Source: Desulfoferrobacter suflitae
Lineage (GTDB): Bacteria > Desulfobacterota > Syntrophobacteria > Syntrophobacterales > Syntrophobacteraceae
Length of the DNA: 64,000 nt
Reading direction: 5' to 3'
Assembly: GCF_022603395.1 (NCBI RefSeq)
Contig: NZ_JAIBKA010000005.1
Span: 248,001-312,000, forward strand
Shown here: positions 1 to 8,782 of the stretch, piece by piece
Numbering within the stretch: position 1 is the stretch's first letter
Layout: each line of letters starts with the position of its first letter
Translations under genes and position numbers: made by a program
Notes under the pieces: model-generated
Told to the model about the DNA's origin: nothing
Databases searched by the model: none
Seen by the model: only the letters and a program-made list of their open reading frames with translations

Positions 1-487
1 ATACCGTCTGATGTTCCACCACTGAGTCATATTGAGGAGAAGTGATCTCAACGATTTTCGCTCGTTTGAAGCGCATCATTCCCCGGCCGGGCATCATTGG
101 CATACCCTTTGCCATCCCCGGGCCGCGCTTCTCCTGCTGCCCTATAAGCGGATTCTCGCCCGCGCAGTCTTCCTGGACCCAATTCAAGTGAACTTGCGTG
201 ACTCCCTGCTGGCTTTTCAATTGCTCGATGAGCCATTCCTGGAGGGCCGAAGCATCACCTGCTCCAGCCGTTCGATGGAACATCTGGAGCCATTCCTTGA
301 TACGCCCCAGACGCATGTCTATTTGATGGGCGGAACGCTGCAGCTGCAACGTCGTTGCCTCTGTCCACAGAGCGAACAGGCTCTGGGAAGCGTAGGCGAA
401 TCCCAGTATCCCCACTGCCAGGAGAAGCAATGCAACGGGCAGCAGAAGGGAAACGGCTAAACGTTTTTGAAGACTTTTGAATTTCAA
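1..487 (-). CDS. N-terminal part of a membrane sensor protein (probably histidine kinase), cut by window edge
   Basis: An open frame on the minus strand runs from a TTG at 487 off the left edge without a stop. The translation opens with a short basic stretch (KFKSLQKRL), then one strong hydrophobic segment of about 24 residues (roughly residues 8-31), then a hydrophilic, probably periplasmic region with a Met/Gly/Pro-rich patch around residue 110. This topology is typical of the sensing half of a two-component kinase, but no kinase motif lies inside the window, so the role is inferred. The start is chosen because an in-frame TGA lies three codons upstream and a weak GGTGA ribosome site precedes the TTG. 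It could equally be a chemoreceptor or another one-TM sensor. Confidence 0.6.
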   Translation of the reverse strand, partial: MKFKSLQKRLAVSLLLPVALLLLAVGILGFAYASQSLFALWTEATTLQLQRSAHQIDMRLGRIKEWLQMFHRTAGAGDASALQEWLIEQLKSQQGVTQVHLNWVQEDCAGENPLIGQQEKRGPGMAKGMPMMPGRGMMRFKRAKIVEITSPQYDSVVEHQTV

Positions 488-626
488 AACGATCCATCAC
501 CGCCAGTTGGCCAAAGGCACTCGTCCCGGAGCAGCGGGGCAAGGCTTTGGGCTCGGCCCGCCGGCAGCTTCAGGCCTCCCCATTATACCCGGCCGCTCCC
601 CACCATTCCGCCCTGTTCCAGCAAAA

Positions 627-2264
627 TCACACCACCCCCTGCTGCACCTGCCAATACGGGTGCATGAGGTCTTCATACACGGACAGAGCAGCCTCCGTGC
701 CCTGACCCATGGCAGTAACGATCTGCTTGTATCCCCCTTCGACATCACCGGCCGAGTAGATTCCGCGGATGCTGGTGCGATGATGAGAATCATGCTTGAT
801 AAAGCCATCGGGAGTGAGTTCAATTCCAAGCTTCTGCGCCAGTTCCACCGTGGGATTATAACCAATGGCAATGAATACGCCATTAGTGGGCAGACTGCTC
901 GTCTCACGGGTTTTGTTGTTGTACAGCACCACTTCACTCACCCGCTCCTTGCCTTTGATCTCTTGCACTTCGGTGTTCCACAGAACGGGAATGGAGTTGT
1001 CGCGGATGTTTCTAACCAGGTGCTCCTGGGCTCTCAGTGTGTCGCGCCGGTGAACGAGAGTGACCTGGACGCCGATGTTGTACAGATGCAGTGCTTCGGT
1101 TGTGGCGCTGTTGCCGCCACCGACCACAATGACCTGCTTGCCCCTGAAAAGAGGTCCGTCACAGGTGGCGCAATAACTGACCCCCCTGCCGGCCAACCGG
1201 GACTCACCAGGCACACCCAGCCGCCTGTAGGTGGCTCCCGTGGCGAGGATAACCGCCCTGCAAAGGAATTTTCTGCGGCTCGTGATGACTTCGACGGTAT
1301 CGTTGGGTAAAATGTCGAGGACTTCCTCGCCATGATAAATCTGCACATACTCCAGCGCGTGGCTCACCAGAATGTCCACCAGCGCCTTGCCGGGCACGCG
1401 TGCAAAACCGGGATAGTTCTCCACGACGGGAGTGGTTGCCACCTGCCCACCGAGTGGCCCACGCTCTATGACCGCGGTCTTGAGCCCACTGCGCACGGTG
1501 TAAATGCCGGCTGAAAGGCCCGCAGGGCCTCCCCCGACGATAACCACATCCGTCTCGACCACCTGCGCATCACTTTCGGGGATGAATACGCTCTGGGGCT
1601 CCATTTTCTCCAAGGACAGAGCGAACAGCTCCTCGGGCTGGGCCCCCTGGGCGATGAGAACATCGTTGGCGAAGGTTTGCGGGACACTGTAGGCCGAGTA
1701 ACGCTCTGCCAGGTCCGCATTGGACTGAATATCAATCATTTCCAGCGAGAATAGGCGGGGATTTTCGATGACTGTCTTGATGGCGTTGATGGCCTGATCC
1801 GGACAGTAGGGGCAGGTGGCACTCACAAACAGTTTGATCTCCCGCGGAGTGTCTATTTTTTGCAATACATTGCGGGTCTGTTCATTGAGGCCGCTGGCTC
1901 GCATTCCCACCAACAAAATGGCGGCAAGCAGCGTCCTTCCTTCCTCTCCGTAAGGCACACCGAGATATCGGATGGAAAAACGTTCCGGATCGAACAGGAT
2001 GGAAGGCGAACGGTTTACGTTCCACTTGCGGGCCAGTTCACCGCCCAGCTCATACTCTCTAAAATCAATCTTTTTTGACAGCGACCGAAAGGCCCTGACC
2101 AGGTCGCGCGCGGCTTTCACAAATGCGTCGTCCTGTCCTTTCCGGGTGAACAGGTATACTGGTACCACGTTGGGCAATCTGTTGAGCACTTCTTTGAGTT
2201 GAGCTTCAACTTCCTGACCTAATCGAGCATCTTCCTGGTTGTTCATATCGTGATGATTTGTCAT
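627..2264 (-). CDS. Thioredoxin reductase/AhpF-like flavoprotein with N-terminal glutaredoxin-type double domain
   Basis: 545 residues. Residues 1-230 form two thioredoxin-fold repeats: the first has no CxxC (TRKG at 40-43), the second has CPYC at 151-154. Residues 235-545 are a thioredoxin-reductase module with FAD motif GGGPAG (244-249), redox pair CATC (365-368) and NADPH motif GGGNSA (382-387). This is the AhpF arrangement, in which electrons pass from NADPH through FAD and the CATC pair to the N-terminal CPYC and then to a partner such as a peroxiredoxin or thioredoxin. No ahpC or trx gene is adjacent, so the partner is unknown. Cytoplasmic. The first ATG is used; a second in-frame ATG lies six codons further in. 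It could be named trxB or ahpF; the sequence alone does not decide. Confidence 0.9.
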   Translation of the reverse strand: MTNHHDMNNQEDARLGQEVEAQLKEVLNRLPNVVPVYLFTRKGQDDAFVKAARDLVRAFRSLSKKIDFREYELGGELARKWNVNRSPSILFDPERFSIRYLGVPYGEEGRTLLAAILLVGMRASGLNEQTRNVLQKIDTPREIKLFVSATCPYCPDQAINAIKTVIENPRLFSLEMIDIQSNADLAERYSAYSVPQTFANDVLIAQGAQPEELFALSLEKMEPQSVFIPESDAQVVETDVVIVGGGPAGLSAGIYTVRSGLKTAVIERGPLGGQVATTPVVENYPGFARVPGKALVDILVSHALEYVQIYHGEEVLDILPNDTVEVITSRRKFLCRAVILATGATYRRLGVPGESRLAGRGVSYCATCDGPLFRGKQVIVVGGGNSATTEALHLYNIGVQVTLVHRRDTLRAQEHLVRNIRDNSIPVLWNTEVQEIKGKERVSEVVLYNNKTRETSSLPTNGVFIAIGYNPTVELAQKLGIELTPDGFIKHDSHHRTSIRGIYSAGDVEGGYKQIVTAMGQGTEAALSVYEDLMHPYWQVQQGVV

Positions 2265-2428
2265 GGCGCTTTCTCTGCTTTGCGGTTCATCGGATCATGG
2301 GTTTTGGCCGCCCGTCCCAGTGTTCTCCGGGATGCTTCCGTTAGGCATCCGGTTTTCAGAAACAACCTCACTAATGGTGTAGCAGAAAGAGATCCTTTGG
2401 AGAATGATTTTTTGCCGGCCTCCCCCTC

Positions 2429-3625
2429 TCAATTGCATGGCGGTTTGTAGCAGTGGGATCGAGTCAGCGGCAGATCGTTGTTCAACCCGTTTGAAAACAG
2501 GATTTGATAGAGGCGCGGCTCGCCATATTTGAAGGCCACCGAACAGGAATTCAAGAACAATCGCCACATGCGGACAAATTCTTCATCATACATCTCCCGC
2601 ACCTTGTCGATGTTACGTTCGTAATTTTCCGTCCACAATTCGAGGGTCCTGGCGTAGTGCATGCGCAGGTTTTCCACGTCCAGTATGGAGAACCCTCTCT
2701 TGCCCATGCTTTCTATGATTTCGGCAAGATGCGGCAGGTATCCGCCCGGAAAGATATATGTCATGATCCATGGGTCCCGCGAAGACTTGACGTCCTTGCC
2801 GATGGTGTGCAGCAGTCCAACCCCGCCGCGGTTGAGGATTTGCGAGGTTTTTTTCATGAACAGGGGAATGAATTCCCTGCCGACATGTTCAAACATGCCG
2901 ATGGATACAAATTTGTCAAAGGTTCCCTGAAGATTTCGATAATCCTCCAAAACGACTTCAATTTGATTGTGCAAACCCAAACGCCTGATCTTGTTGTTGG
3001 CATATTTGTACTGGTTGTGCGAAAGGGTGCACCCGAGCCCCTTTATCCCGTACTTTTGCGCCGCATAAATGAGCATACCGCCCCACCCGCAGCCGACGTC
3101 CACCACTCTGTCAGCGCTCTTGAGCATCAGTTTGCGGCAGATGTGTTCATATTTACTGAGCTGGGCCTGTTCCAGGGCGGAGCATCCATTTTCGAAATAC
3201 GCACACGAATAGGCCATCGTGTCGTCAAGATAGAGTGCATAGAAGTCATCGCCGCGATCATAATGAGAGGCGATGTTCTGTGGGGAGCGCCCGCGCGTGT
3301 TGAGGGTCTTGGCCCAGATGCGCAACAGTTCCAACTTGTGCCGGAATGTCGAGGGGGCATCATCAAAGCTCACCGCCATTCCCAGGCGCAGGAGCTCTTG
3401 CAGATCTCCGTCTACTTCAATGTCCCCTGCGGTGTAGGCTTCTCCAAATGCCAGCCACTTTCTCGCCAGCAAATCCCTGGCGGCATTTTCCGATTTGAGA
3501 CGCAGAGTTGCCCTGGGGTTGCTGCATAAGCTCAAAGTCTCTCCGTCCCAAAACTCAATACCAAAACTGGCATCGGGGTCGGCTTGACGAATCGTCTCGG
3601 CGAGATTCCGGTACGCCCTTTTCAT
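2429..3625 (-). CDS. cfa: Cyclopropane-fatty-acyl-phospholipid synthase
   Basis: 398 residues, normal for the family. The enzyme adds a methylene group from S-adenosylmethionine to double bonds of membrane phospholipid acyl chains. The SAM-binding glycine motif VDVGCGWGG lies at about 175-183, preceded by the family segment AYSCAYF (138-144). FEHVGRE follows in the catalytic half. The N-terminal 100 residues match the lipid-binding part seen in Cfa proteins. GGAGG sits about 5 bases before the ATG. It is transcribed divergently from the cysteine-rich protein at 3829 across an AT-rich spacer. Peripheral membrane enzyme of the cytoplasmic side. Confidence 0.93.
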   Translation of the reverse strand: MKRAYRNLAETIRQADPDASFGIEFWDGETLSLCSNPRATLRLKSENAARDLLARKWLAFGEAYTAGDIEVDGDLQELLRLGMAVSFDDAPSTFRHKLELLRIWAKTLNTRGRSPQNIASHYDRGDDFYALYLDDTMAYSCAYFENGCSALEQAQLSKYEHICRKLMLKSADRVVDVGCGWGGMLIYAAQKYGIKGLGCTLSHNQYKYANNKIRRLGLHNQIEVVLEDYRNLQGTFDKFVSIGMFEHVGREFIPLFMKKTSQILNRGGVGLLHTIGKDVKSSRDPWIMTYIFPGGYLPHLAEIIESMGKRGFSILDVENLRMHYARTLELWTENYERNIDKVREMYDEEFVRMWRLFLNSCSVAFKYGEPRLYQILFSNGLNNDLPLTRSHCYKPPCN

Positions 3626-3828
3626 AAGTCATCCTCCTCCGAATGGTTTCGCCTTAGAATATTTGACCGAAGCGACCGCATTTGCTAAACCTCTCAGCTC
3701 TTCCGGCTGACAGTGCTGGTATGACAAGAATCAAGTAATATCAATTTTAATGCTATGCTACCAATATAGGATTGCAATAAACTGCAGGTCAAGCTGCAAA
3801 GAATCAACAACATCAAGAAGCTGAAAGC

Positions 3829-4347
3829 ATGCAGATGCAGACTTCACCTATTGAAACAGAGATCGACCGGGCAAAAGACCGTTTTGCCCTCTATGGGCCG
3901 GCGATCATGGCGGACAGAGATTTCCCGGGGCTTGTTGCCCAATACCGTGAAGCCATCCAGGCTACTCACCGGTTGATGCAGGAACTGCAGGTGGTGGCAC
4001 TGTGCAGCCGCTGTGCGAACACGGCATCGGGCAGCTGTTGCGCTCGGGAGGTGGAAACCTGGTACGATGACTGGCTGTTATTCATCAATCTTTTGCTGGG
4101 CGTTCCCCTCGATACGGTGCGAGAAGCCCACGACCATTGCCTGTTTGTTGGGGCAAACGGGTGCAAGCTGATCGCCAGGCATTCATTCTGCGTGAATTTT
4201 TTGTGTCCCGAAATCCTTTCGGCTTTAACGCCAAGCGATAAGGAAAAACTCCTTGCCGCCAGCGGAGCGGAGCTGTATGCTGGTTGGATTCTCGAGCAGC
4301 GCCTGCGCCAATGGCTCAACCACAATGCCGGCAGGGATGAAGATTAG
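3829..4347 (+). CDS. Cysteine-rich protein of unknown function
   Basis: 172 residues, no signal peptide or membrane segment. The middle carries a cysteine cluster: CSRC, then CC about eight residues on, then further single cysteines at a spacing of 20-30 residues, ending with an FCVNFLCPE segment. The pattern suggests an iron-sulfur or zinc site and loosely recalls YkgJ-type cysteine clusters (two clear members lie at 40575 and 41362), but I cannot assign it to that family. It probably shares a transcript with the flavin-binding protein 14 bases downstream. The start at the first ATG follows a weak AAGAAG ribosome site; the third codon is also an ATG and could be used. Confidence 0.7.
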   Translation: MQMQTSPIETEIDRAKDRFALYGPAIMADRDFPGLVAQYREAIQATHRLMQELQVVALCSRCANTASGSCCAREVETWYDDWLLFINLLLGVPLDTVREAHDHCLFVGANGCKLIARHSFCVNFLCPEILSALTPSDKEKLLAASGAELYAGWILEQRLRQWLNHNAGRDED

Positions 4348-4361
4348 TTAAGGACAGATTG

Positions 4362-4817
4362 ATGCGACGAAAAGACAAGGAAATAACCGACCGGGCGGAG
4401 CTCGAAGCCATCCTGCGGCAGGCCGCCGTCTGTCGAATCGCCTTTGTCGACGAAGGCGTGCCCTATATCGTACCCCTCAATTACGGCTTTCAAGACAACT
4501 GCCTGTACTTTCATTCGGCGCTCCAGGGCCACAAGATAGAAGCCCTCAGGCGCAATGATCTGGTTTGTTTTGCAATGGAAACGGATGTGGAACTGGTCAA
4601 ATCAGACTCGTTCTGCCAATGGGGCACAAAATACCGCAGCGTCATCGGACATGGGAAGGCCGCTTTTATTGAAACCTGCCAGGAAAAACGGGAGGCGCTG
4701 AGCATAATTCTCGGCCACTGCCAGGCCGGCAGCGTCGATTGCACGTCGCTCGATGTGGACAGGGTGGCCATCATCAAGGTTGAAATCCAGAGCATGACCG
4801 GGAAAAAGTCCGGCTGA
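4362..4817 (+). CDS. Pyridoxamine 5'-phosphate oxidase-family flavin-binding protein (NimA-like)
   Basis: 151 residues. The opening pattern (MRRKDKEITD, then an Ala/Ile-rich helix and VPYIVPLNYGF) is characteristic of the FMN-binding split-barrel proteins related to NimA and to PNPOx. LYFHSALQGHKIEALR matches the segment that contacts flavin phosphate, and YRSVIGHGKAAFI is the usual following strand. These proteins usually bind FMN, F420 or heme and act as small oxidoreductases; the substrate is unknown. The ATG at 4362 is preferred to the TTG three bases earlier because AAGGA lies at the right distance. It follows the cysteine-rich gene closely and converges with the HIT gene. Confidence 0.85.
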   Translation: MRRKDKEITDRAELEAILRQAAVCRIAFVDEGVPYIVPLNYGFQDNCLYFHSALQGHKIEALRRNDLVCFAMETDVELVKSDSFCQWGTKYRSVIGHGKAAFIETCQEKREALSIILGHCQAGSVDCTSLDVDRVAIIKVEIQSMTGKKSG

Positions 4818-4846
4818 CGGCAACCGCCGAAACGGATTCCGGGGGG

Positions 4847-5257
4847 TCAGAGCTCCGCCAGAATTTTCTTGCGGGTCTTTTCCATCTCGCCCGCCGCATA
4901 TTCCCTGCCGGGCCAGGAGGTCAGAAAGCCGTCCTTTTCATAACGTGGGATCAGGTGGAAATGCACGTGCTCGATGAGTTGACCGGCGGCTCGAAAGTTG
5001 TTCTGAAGAAAATTCAACCCGGCTGCCTTGACCCCCCGGTAAACCGCTTCGGATATTTTCTGTGCGGCTAAAATGCAGGCTTCCAGTGTCTCGGGGTCAA
5101 CTTCAAAAAGAGTCTCATAGTGATTTTTGGGAAGCACCAGGGTATGTCCGGGGTTTATCGGGTTGATGTCGAGAAAGCTGAGCACCAGGTCGTCCTCGTA
5201 GATCTTGGCACAGGGGATCTCTCCTTGAACAATTTTGCAGAAGATACAATCGGCCAT
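4847..5257 (-). CDS. HIT-family nucleotide hydrolase
   Basis: 136 residues from the ATG at 5257, which has an AAGGAGGGAGGA ribosome site; an upstream in-frame start would lack one. The N-terminal CIFCKI motif and the C-terminal histidine triad HVHFHLIP are both intact, so it should hydrolyse or transfer nucleoside phosphoramidates or dinucleoside polyphosphates such as AMP-lysine and Ap4A. The N-terminal cysteine pair fits a zinc-binding Hint-type protein. Cytoplasmic. Stand-alone gene, convergent with the flavin-binding protein and divergent from the flavodoxin-like reductase. Confidence 0.93.
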   Translation of the reverse strand: MADCIFCKIVQGEIPCAKIYEDDLVLSFLDINPINPGHTLVLPKNHYETLFEVDPETLEACILAAQKISEAVYRGVKAAGLNFLQNNFRAAGQLIEHVHFHLIPRYEKDGFLTSWPGREYAAGEMEKTRKKILAEL

Positions 5258-5404
5258 GTCCTCCCTCCTTGTCCACCGCAGCTGCAAATCACATCAAAAT
5301 CTCAACCGGCCCGTAAAGTTCATTGCCCATCGATGCAAAAAACAGTAACAAAGAAAGCACGCTCTGTAAAGAACCCATAGAACGCCTTCAAGGAGAGTCT
5401 CTCG

Positions 5405-5992
5405 ATGCGTGTGCTCGGTATCTATGGTTCTCCCCGCAAAGGGGGAAACACCGATGCGATGTTGGATGCATTCCTGCGCGGTGCCGCCGATTGTGGTGCA
5501 ACGCCTGAAAGGCTGTACGTTCGTGATGTGCAGATTCAGCCGTGCATCGGCTGTGGCCATTGCGATAAGGCCGGAAGCTGTGTACAGCAGGATGCCATGG
5601 TCGAGGTGTATTTCCGGTTAGAACGGGCAGACGGCATCGTGGTGGCCTCCCCCATCTATTTTTACAGCGTCACGGCCCAGCTCAAGGCGCTCATCGACCG
5701 GTCGCAGGCTCCTTTAATGAAGAAGAAGCTTGCTCAAGCCGCCGGCGCCTATCATCCTCGACAGCCGCCGCGCAAGGGCTTTCTCTTGAGCGCTGCGGCC
5801 ACCCGCGGCAAACGCCTGTTCGACTGCGCCGTGTTGCCCGTGCGCTATTTTTTTGATGCGCTGGATGTCCACTATGCCGGTGAGCTCTGTTTTCCGGGAA
5901 TTGAAGAGCGCAGGGCCATAGAAAAACACCCTGCGGCGCTGCAAGATTGCCGTCGAGCGGGCCGTGCATTCGTCTCGCACACCGCCCCTTGA
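5405..5992 (+). CDS. NAD(P)H-dependent FMN reductase / flavodoxin-family iron-sulfur flavoprotein
   Basis: 195 residues. MRVLGIYGSPRKGGNTD is the flavin-phosphate loop of the NADPH-dependent FMN reductase superfamily. The CIGCGHCDKAGSC segment (about 48-60) is the compact cysteine motif of iron-sulfur flavoproteins of anaerobes, which bind FMN plus a [4Fe-4S] cluster. VASPIYFYSVTAQLKALIDR is the second flavin-contacting loop. It likely shuttles electrons in the cytoplasm; the partner is unknown. A GGAGAG ribosome site precedes the ATG. Convergent with pyrD. Confidence 0.9.
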   Translation: MRVLGIYGSPRKGGNTDAMLDAFLRGAADCGATPERLYVRDVQIQPCIGCGHCDKAGSCVQQDAMVEVYFRLERADGIVVASPIYFYSVTAQLKALIDRSQAPLMKKKLAQAAGAYHPRQPPRKGFLLSAAATRGKRLFDCAVLPVRYFFDALDVHYAGELCFPGIEERRAIEKHPAALQDCRRAGRAFVSHTAP

Positions 5993-6039
5993 GTGTCCTC
6001 ACCATTGCCCGCTGAAACCAACCGAACGCACGCGGTCAA

Positions 6040-7026
6040 TCAATCACCAAGCGCACATGATTCCTCGGCGAATGGAAAAACGCAGCGGGTATCCAGTGTT
6101 CCAATATAATCCTGTAACCGGCTGATCCCCTCCACCTGCAGGAAACGCTCGATGCCGGCGATGATCTCAAGGGTTGCGGAAGGGCGCACAAAGTTCGCGG
6201 TGCCGACCTGGACCGCGCTTGCTCCCACCAGAAAAAATTCCATGGCATCGAGCGCATCGAAAATGCCGCCCACGCCGATCACCGGGCAGCGCACCGCCGC
6301 AGCCACTTCATAGGTGCACCGCAAGGCAATCGGCCTGATGGCCGGGCCGGACAGTCCGCCCACAATATTGGCCAGCTTGGGGCGCCGCGAAAAGATGTCC
6401 ACCGCCATGGCCGCCACCGTATTGATGCACGAGATGATATCCGTACCGGCGTCTTCGACCGCCTGCGCGATGTCCCCGATGCGGGTCACGTTGGGAGTCA
6501 GTTTGGTGATGAGCGGCAGGGTCGTCGCTGCGCGCACCGCCTTCACCACGGAAGCGGCCATGGCAGGGTCGGCCCCGAACAGCATGCCGCCCTGCTTGAC
6601 GTTGGGGCAGCTGATATTGATTTCCAGCGCGGCTATGCCGGGCACCCGATCCAGCCGGGAAGCGAGCTCGGCATAATCCTCCAAACGGTTTCCAAATATG
6701 TTGACGATGACCGGAACCCGCTTGCCGTGAAGATAGGGCAACTTGCCGCTGATGAAATGATCCAGACCGACGTTTTCCAGGCCGATGGCATTGATCAAGC
6801 CGGCAGGCGTTTCCACCAGCCGTGGGGGCGGATTGCCCGCCCGCGGCTCGAGTGAAATGCCCTTAACCACGATGGCGCCGAGTTTCTCGACGTCGGCAAA
6901 CGCGCCATATTCTTCGCCGTAGCCGAACGTGCCCGAAGCCGCCATGACCGGGTTCTTCAGGCGCAGTGGGCCTAATTGTACAGAAAGGTCTGGGGAAGCG
7001 CCCGGTGCATTTGAATCTTTTGCCAT
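6040..7026 (-). CDS. pyrD: Dihydroorotate dehydrogenase, catalytic subunit (class 1B)
   Basis: 328 residues from the ATG at 7026. It oxidises dihydroorotate to orotate in pyrimidine synthesis using FMN. LGPLRLKNPVMAASGTFGYG at the N-terminus, INISCPN (active-site base loop with Cys) and IGVGGIFDALDAMEFFLVGASAVQVGTANF (phosphate-binding end of the barrel) are all present. The class 1B type needs the PyrK electron-transfer subunit, and pyrK lies immediately upstream with the reading frames overlapping by about 55 bases, indicating coupled translation. The C-terminus continues some way past the usual end of the barrel. Electrons go through PyrK to NAD. Confidence 0.95.
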   Translation of the reverse strand: MAKDSNAPGASPDLSVQLGPLRLKNPVMAASGTFGYGEEYGAFADVEKLGAIVVKGISLEPRAGNPPPRLVETPAGLINAIGLENVGLDHFISGKLPYLHGKRVPVIVNIFGNRLEDYAELASRLDRVPGIAALEINISCPNVKQGGMLFGADPAMAASVVKAVRAATTLPLITKLTPNVTRIGDIAQAVEDAGTDIISCINTVAAMAVDIFSRRPKLANIVGGLSGPAIRPIALRCTYEVAAAVRCPVIGVGGIFDALDAMEFFLVGASAVQVGTANFVRPSATLEIIAGIERFLQVEGISRLQDYIGTLDTRCVFPFAEESCALGD

Positions 7027-7829
7027 TGGATTGATCCTGGTGAAAATATGGGGCCGTCTTTGCAAACGTGCAGGTAATGATCGGTCGCGGGATCATCCGC
7101 TCCGATTGCCGGCAGGGCGCATCCCAGACAGGCCCCCACTCCGCAGGCCATGAGGGATTCCAGCGACAGTTGCGCATCCACCCCTTGATTCAACGCCCAC
7201 CTGGCCACATGATACTGCATGGCCAACGGGCCGCAAGAATAGACCGCATCCGGTCTGGGTAGAGCACTCCCCATGAACTCCTGGAACAGATCGGTGACCC
7301 GCCCGCAATATCCCAGGCTGCCGTCGTCCGTACTCCGGTGAACCGTCACCCGCAGGCCGTCAAACAGTTGCGGCGGCAGGAGCTCGTCGCCGCTGCGCGC
7401 TCCGTAAAAGAGATGGAGCGAAGCGTCCGGACGGCCCACAAGGTCTTGCATCAGGGCAAAAAAGGGGGCAATGCCTATTCCTCCGGCTACCAGGACAACC
7501 AGGGAAGAGTCGCATGAAGGCAGTCTGAAAGCATTGCCCAGGGGACCCATCACGTCGAGGGAATCACCCACTTGAATGCGGGAAAGTTTACCGGTACCAC
7601 GCCCGACAATTCTGTAGAGGATTTCTATGATGCCCTGTTTGGGAAATATGCGGTGGAACGAAAATGGACGTCGCAGCAGCGGGTCCAGACCGTCGCCCAA
7701 ACGCACCATGGCGAACTGACCCGCCCTGGCAGCGGCAGCAATTTCGGGGCTTTGCAGCATGAGCCGGTAAGTTTGCCGGGCAAGTTTTTCATGTTCCATG
7801 ATCCAGGCTTGTTCCTGAATCTTAACCAT
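6972..7829 (-). CDS. pyrK: Dihydroorotate dehydrogenase electron-transfer subunit
   Basis: 285 residues. It carries FAD and a [2Fe-2S] cluster and passes electrons from PyrD to NAD. RRPFSFHRI is the FAD-binding motif, LVAGGIGIAPFFAL the NAD-binding glycine loop, and MACGVGACLGCALP with a later HVCKDGPIF supplies the four cluster cysteines. The gene begins three bases after the pgeF stop codon and overlaps pyrD, so pgeF-pyrK-pyrD is one operon. Cytoplasmic heterotetramer with PyrD. Confidence 0.94.
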   Translation of the reverse strand: MVKIQEQAWIMEHEKLARQTYRLMLQSPEIAAAARAGQFAMVRLGDGLDPLLRRPFSFHRIFPKQGIIEILYRIVGRGTGKLSRIQVGDSLDVMGPLGNAFRLPSCDSSLVVLVAGGIGIAPFFALMQDLVGRPDASLHLFYGARSGDELLPPQLFDGLRVTVHRSTDDGSLGYCGRVTDLFQEFMGSALPRPDAVYSCGPLAMQYHVARWALNQGVDAQLSLESLMACGVGACLGCALPAIGADDPATDHYLHVCKDGPIFSPGSIQWQKIQMHRALPQTFLYN

Positions 7830-7832
7830 GGC

Positions 7833-8624
7833 TCAATTCCTCAACAAAGCTGAGCTCCAGGCAAGGACCGCTGCCATGCGACCCGTTGTCCCCTGGGCCC
7901 GATAGGAAAAATAGCGGTCGCTTTCGCACACCGTGCAGCGTTCGGCCGCTTCAATATTCTCCCGGCGCAGCCCAGCTCTGTGCAGCTGCCAGCGGGTGAT
8001 CGCCCAGAAGTCAAAATACTCGGGCTTTGCCTGGAAGTCCCAGAAATTGGGCGGCAGTTCGTCTCGGTAATTTCTGAATTGTGCACAGCAGGGACCAAGG
8101 GACGGGCTGACGGCGGCAAGCAGATCCTCCGGCCGGCAGCCATAGTGTTCCCGCATGATGCGCACCACCTTAAACAGCAGACCGTTGACACTCCCCCGCC
8201 AGCCGCAATGGACATTGGCGATGACTTGCCTGCCGGGATCGGCCAGGAAAACCGCCTGGCAGTCGGCAACTTTGATCAGCAAACCGACCTCTTTCAGATG
8301 GGTCACAAGAGCATCCGCAGGAGCGGTTATCAGCGTAGGGCCACATTTTTCCGCCGACCCCAGCAAGGCTTCATCGATCAGCTGAACCCTATCCCCATGC
8401 ACCTGACGACTTCCCAGCAGGTGGCGGACCCGCATGGCTCCCTTAACGCGTGACAGGTTTTCCCTGACAGCCTGCGGAGAATCGCCGTTACTCCAGCCGA
8501 CATTCAACGACGCATAGGGCGGGAGGCTCACCCCGCCGTCTCGGCCGAACGCCCCGTGCACTAATCCCGGAATTCGAGACAGCAGTTGAAAATGGTGTCT
8601 AGGGGGTTCTCTGTCTGTTTTCAC
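7833..8624 (-). CDS. pgeF: Peptidoglycan editing factor PgeF (YfiH / multicopper polyphenol oxidase family)
   Basis: 263 residues. Family hallmarks are HGAFGRDGGVSLPPYASLNVG near the start, LLGSRQVHGDRV (metal-ligand His), TADALVTH-like PADALVTHLKEVGLLIKVADCQAVFLADP (Cys/Asp) and VHCGWRGSVNGL (His/Cys). These proteins bind zinc or copper; characterised members remove misincorporated residues from peptidoglycan precursors or have purine nucleoside phosphorylase activity. A GTG start at 8624 is chosen because GAAGAGAG lies about six bases before it; a TTG two codons upstream is possible. First gene of the pgeF-pyrK-pyrD operon. Confidence 0.9.
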   Translation of the reverse strand: MKTDREPPRHHFQLLSRIPGLVHGAFGRDGGVSLPPYASLNVGWSNGDSPQAVRENLSRVKGAMRVRHLLGSRQVHGDRVQLIDEALLGSAEKCGPTLITAPADALVTHLKEVGLLIKVADCQAVFLADPGRQVIANVHCGWRGSVNGLLFKVVRIMREHYGCRPEDLLAAVSPSLGPCCAQFRNYRDELPPNFWDFQAKPEYFDFWAITRWQLHRAGLRRENIEAAERCTVCESDRYFSYRAQGTTGRMAAVLAWSSALLRN

Positions 8625-8782
8625 GCACAACTCTCTTCAGCAACAGCGGGCTTCAGGGCAGGTGCAGCATGGTCCAGGCAGGGACCTGCCGCCATAAAAC
8701 CCGGCTCCAGTCCATTGACATATGCTTGGGCAACCCTAGATTACTACCAAATCATCGACAAAATGCAAGGAGAAGATATTTT

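Noticed and set aside
477-1310. Long plus-strand frame of 277 codons
   Set aside because: It is antisense to the thioredoxin-reductase fusion, whose motifs are unmistakable; the translation has no domain character.
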